Source: Guillardia theta CCMP2712 (lineage: Eukaryota; Cryptophyceae; Pyrenomonadales; Geminigeraceae). Taken from it: a DNA stretch of 37,891 bases. The position numbers and the translations under genes were made by a program. The stretch spans positions 1,021,871 through 1,059,761 of the forward strand of contig NW_005434661.1 of NCBI RefSeq assembly GCF_000315625.1, read 5' to 3'. The notes below the pieces were generated by a model, which saw only the letters and a list, made by a program, of their open reading frames with translations, had not been told where the DNA came from and did no database searches. Shown here piece by piece: positions 35,809-37,891 of the stretch; the stretch's first letter is position 1; each line of letters opens with the position of its first letter.

Positions 35809-37003
35809 ATGTCCGGGCAGGCGAGACGCGACCTGTTTGAAGACTCTCTGAGCGAATGGAGCTCAGAGTCGAGAGCATGGTTTATTCAACAGATGGAGGA
35901 GGCCAAGAAGCAGAATGTCGAGACATACATCGGCACCGAAGGCACCGAGGGGACCTTCTCCATGACTCTCCTAGGGATTTCCTCGATGTTTGTTCGACAA
36001 GAAGAAAAGTTGAAATCGAAGCTTATGGAGCTGGATCTCATGGTAGACTCAGTCGATGGAGTCGACAAGGCCATCATGTGGAAAGCACCTTACAGACCTG
36101 AGATAGCACGAGCAGACGACATCTCAGTCACCGTCTCCTTCCTTCGGAATGAAGCAGCCATGGAGCTATGGGAAGGCAGGAGAGAATACTGCATAGACGG
36201 CAGATCGTTCAGAGCCACAGAGGTGAGCATGACAAGTTGCACATGACCGGTCGTTCAAACTTCGAGCCAAGCGAGGACCTTGGGGCAAGGGAGGGAGCCT
36301 TGCCGAGCTATCACAGCTCTTAGCCCTTGGAGGAATGTCGACGGCCGAGATCGCTCAGATCTATCGATTTCAGCTGCTCTCGCAATCTCTTGCAGCCGCA
36401 GAGGTACAACCGCTTGCGGGCATGCTCGTGCAGGGTCCTGGGCAGAGAGGTCGCAAGGGGCCGAGCCCGAAGACGTATGTTGCTGTTGCCGGGGCAAGTA
36501 CGGGAACTCTCCAGCAAAAAGAGCTGGAGTGGGTGCTGAGCTCGCCTGCGACGGCAAGTTGCGAGCAGACCTTGGCCTCGTTCAGAGAGAGCGAGGCGAT
36601 GGAGGGGGTGCACCTGACTCTCATCAGCGACGACGCCAAGCTCAGAGAGACGTTTGCAGTCGAGCTCACAGCCGACACCATCGTTCCTAGGGGAAAGATC
36701 GCTAAGCAAAGGAGGGCACTTCGCGAGAGAGATCATGCGGGGCGCAGCAGCTTCAGAGTACAGATCAAGTCGAGGTCAAGCATGAGCACAGGCCGCTTCT
36801 CGAGGAAGGAGATGGAAGCGCTGTGCGGAGGAGGTAACACATCGATCACGAGAGTCAAGCGAGCCATGTTGGAGTTAGCAAGAAGGATAGGCGTGACGCC
36901 GCCGGTCAGCGTCGAGGTCGAGGAGGATCGTGACACGCTCAGCTGGGATGGGAGCCTGATAGCTCTCTCCCTGGCGACCAAGGCAGAGCGGCTCGACGCT
37001 TGA
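35809..37003 (+). CDS. Unrecognised 381-aa protein in the region beyond the telomere array
   Basis: Two exons, 35809-36222 and 36272-37003 (stop TGA), joined in phase 0 by a 49-base GT-AG intron. No family was recognised. Visible features are an acidic/helical N-terminus (FEDSLSEWSSESRAWF), a segment reading LAELSQLLALGGMSTAEIAQ that looks like a helix-turn-helix, a basic patch (RGKIAKQRRALRERD), and a C-terminal part with TSITRVKRAMLELARR. Codon use is more GC-rich than in the AT-rich neighbour to the left. The stop overlaps the next ATG as TGATG (37001-37005). Confidence 0.5.
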
Positions 37004-37777
37004 TGGAAGACATGCCCTTCTACTTGGAAGGGATCCTGGAAGTCAAGCTCGAAGCGGTGGGGTTCAAGCTCAACGGGCCTCAGCATGAGGAGGAGAGGAG
37101 CCTGAGCAGCGAGGAGCAAGCCAGCGAGGAGCGAGCAGCGAGGAGCAGGCTGGAGCCCCAAGGGCAGCAGGCTGGAGCTCAGCGACATCGACAGGATCAC
37201 CATGGAAGCAGCGTCACCGCCAGGGCCAGTCGATCAACAGGTCTTGCTCGACCTCTCGACGATGCTCTTGGAGACATCAGAGGAGGAGCTGCTAGCTGGC
37301 AAGCCGATCTCTCTGGAGCTAGACAAGAGTGTTGGCAAGCTGCATGACACCTTCTGCTCGCCGGGCAACGTGGAGTTCATGACGCTCGGAGCTTGGGCAG
37401 CCACGCCGACGCTGGGATCGAAGCGAAACATGTTGAAAGAAAAGCTCAGAGCGTACCTCGGCGAGCAGCGCTGGACACGGCCGCGACGGGTGCAAGGGAA
37501 TAAGGCAGCGAGGAGGGGCAGCGCCTTCTCTCCAAGGGCAGCAGCGACTGACTCTGCGCTCGAGCAGGAGGCTGAGAGCGATGACATCGAGAGTCGATCT
37601 GTAAGCCTCTTGTTTCTTGCGATCAGTAAATTTGCGGAGCACCATGGGTTGAGCTGCACGGGCAAGGTCGACAAGCAAGACCGACTGCGGCTGATGATGA
37701 GGGAGGAAGTCGACATGGAGGCTGAGGAGGGCGAAGGCATGGAGGAGGAGGCCGGTGCAGGCCCCTCGCGCGCTTGA
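37003..37777 (+). CDS. Overlapping ORFs of unknown function at the window edge
   Basis: The ATG at 37003 shares its A with the preceding stop. This frame runs to 37347 through a GAGCAGCGAGGAGC-type repetitive tract. A second frame (ATG at 37202, stop at 37777) reads VDQQVLLDLSTMLLETSEEE, later LLFLAISKFAEHHG, and ends in an acidic tail (EAEEGEGMEEE). The second looks more protein-like. A missing intron, a frameshift in the purine repeats, or reinitiation could connect them; I cannot choose. The first 115 bases after 37777 hold an AATAAA-like word near 37851 and no further gene. Confidence 0.35.
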
Positions 37778-37891
37778 GGCTCGAGTCAAGGCTTAGAGGT
37801 GGACAAGAGGCGGAGCGGAGCTGTGGGCCCCATGGGGGGAAGGAGGAAGAAATAAATGAGGTGGACATGGGGCAAGCAACGAAGGTAAGGG

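Overview
This window is nuclear DNA from a eukaryote, most likely an alga with a red-lineage secondary plastid. A cryptophyte such as Guillardia is my best guess; I infer this and could not search for it. Three observations support it. The genes are cut by many short GT-AG introns, plus two GC-AG introns. Two enzymes (ribulose-phosphate 3-epimerase and an RsmD-type methyltransferase) begin with a signal peptide ending at a Phe-led transit peptide; in the epimerase this reads ASAF, the hallmark of complex plastids. Finally, there is a TTTAGGG telomere-type array. GC content is moderate and intergenic DNA is short.

Left part (1-13345): a LAMMER/CLK protein kinase missing its 5' end (+); an unrecognised membrane-anchored protein with a perfectly duplicated 59-codon segment (-); an intronless eight-helix membrane protein (-); a 17-exon coiled-coil protein (+); and a 17-exon secreted purple acid phosphatase (-).

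Middle part (14702-24556): a YegS/LCB5-type lipid kinase (+), a TBC (Rab-GAP)-like membrane protein (-), a 422-aa polytopic membrane protein (+), and a long gene (+) whose exons join a signal anchor, PPR/TPR-like helical repeats and a FUT8-superfamily fucosyltransferase-like domain.

Right part (25007-37891): plastid ribulose-phosphate 3-epimerase (+), plastid RsmD-like rRNA methyltransferase (+), a 93-aa unrecognised protein (-), a helix-turn-helix plus AT-hook protein (+), a 1039-aa coiled-coil protein (-), then a poly-T tract, an interstitial (TTTAGGG)n array, and a cluster of unrecognised overlapping ORFs running to the window edge.

Genes are arranged as individual units, not operons. Two neighbours act in the plastid: the epimerase (Calvin cycle/pentose phosphate) and the rRNA methyltransferase. 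Several others belong to the secretory system (phosphatase, glycosyltransferase, TBC-like protein). Four GC-rich islands with shared words (ACCGTAC, GAGTCA, CTAGTA) sit just upstream of genes and may be a promoter class of this genome. I built all exon models by hand from splice motifs, frame continuity and family similarity; none has been tested against transcripts.
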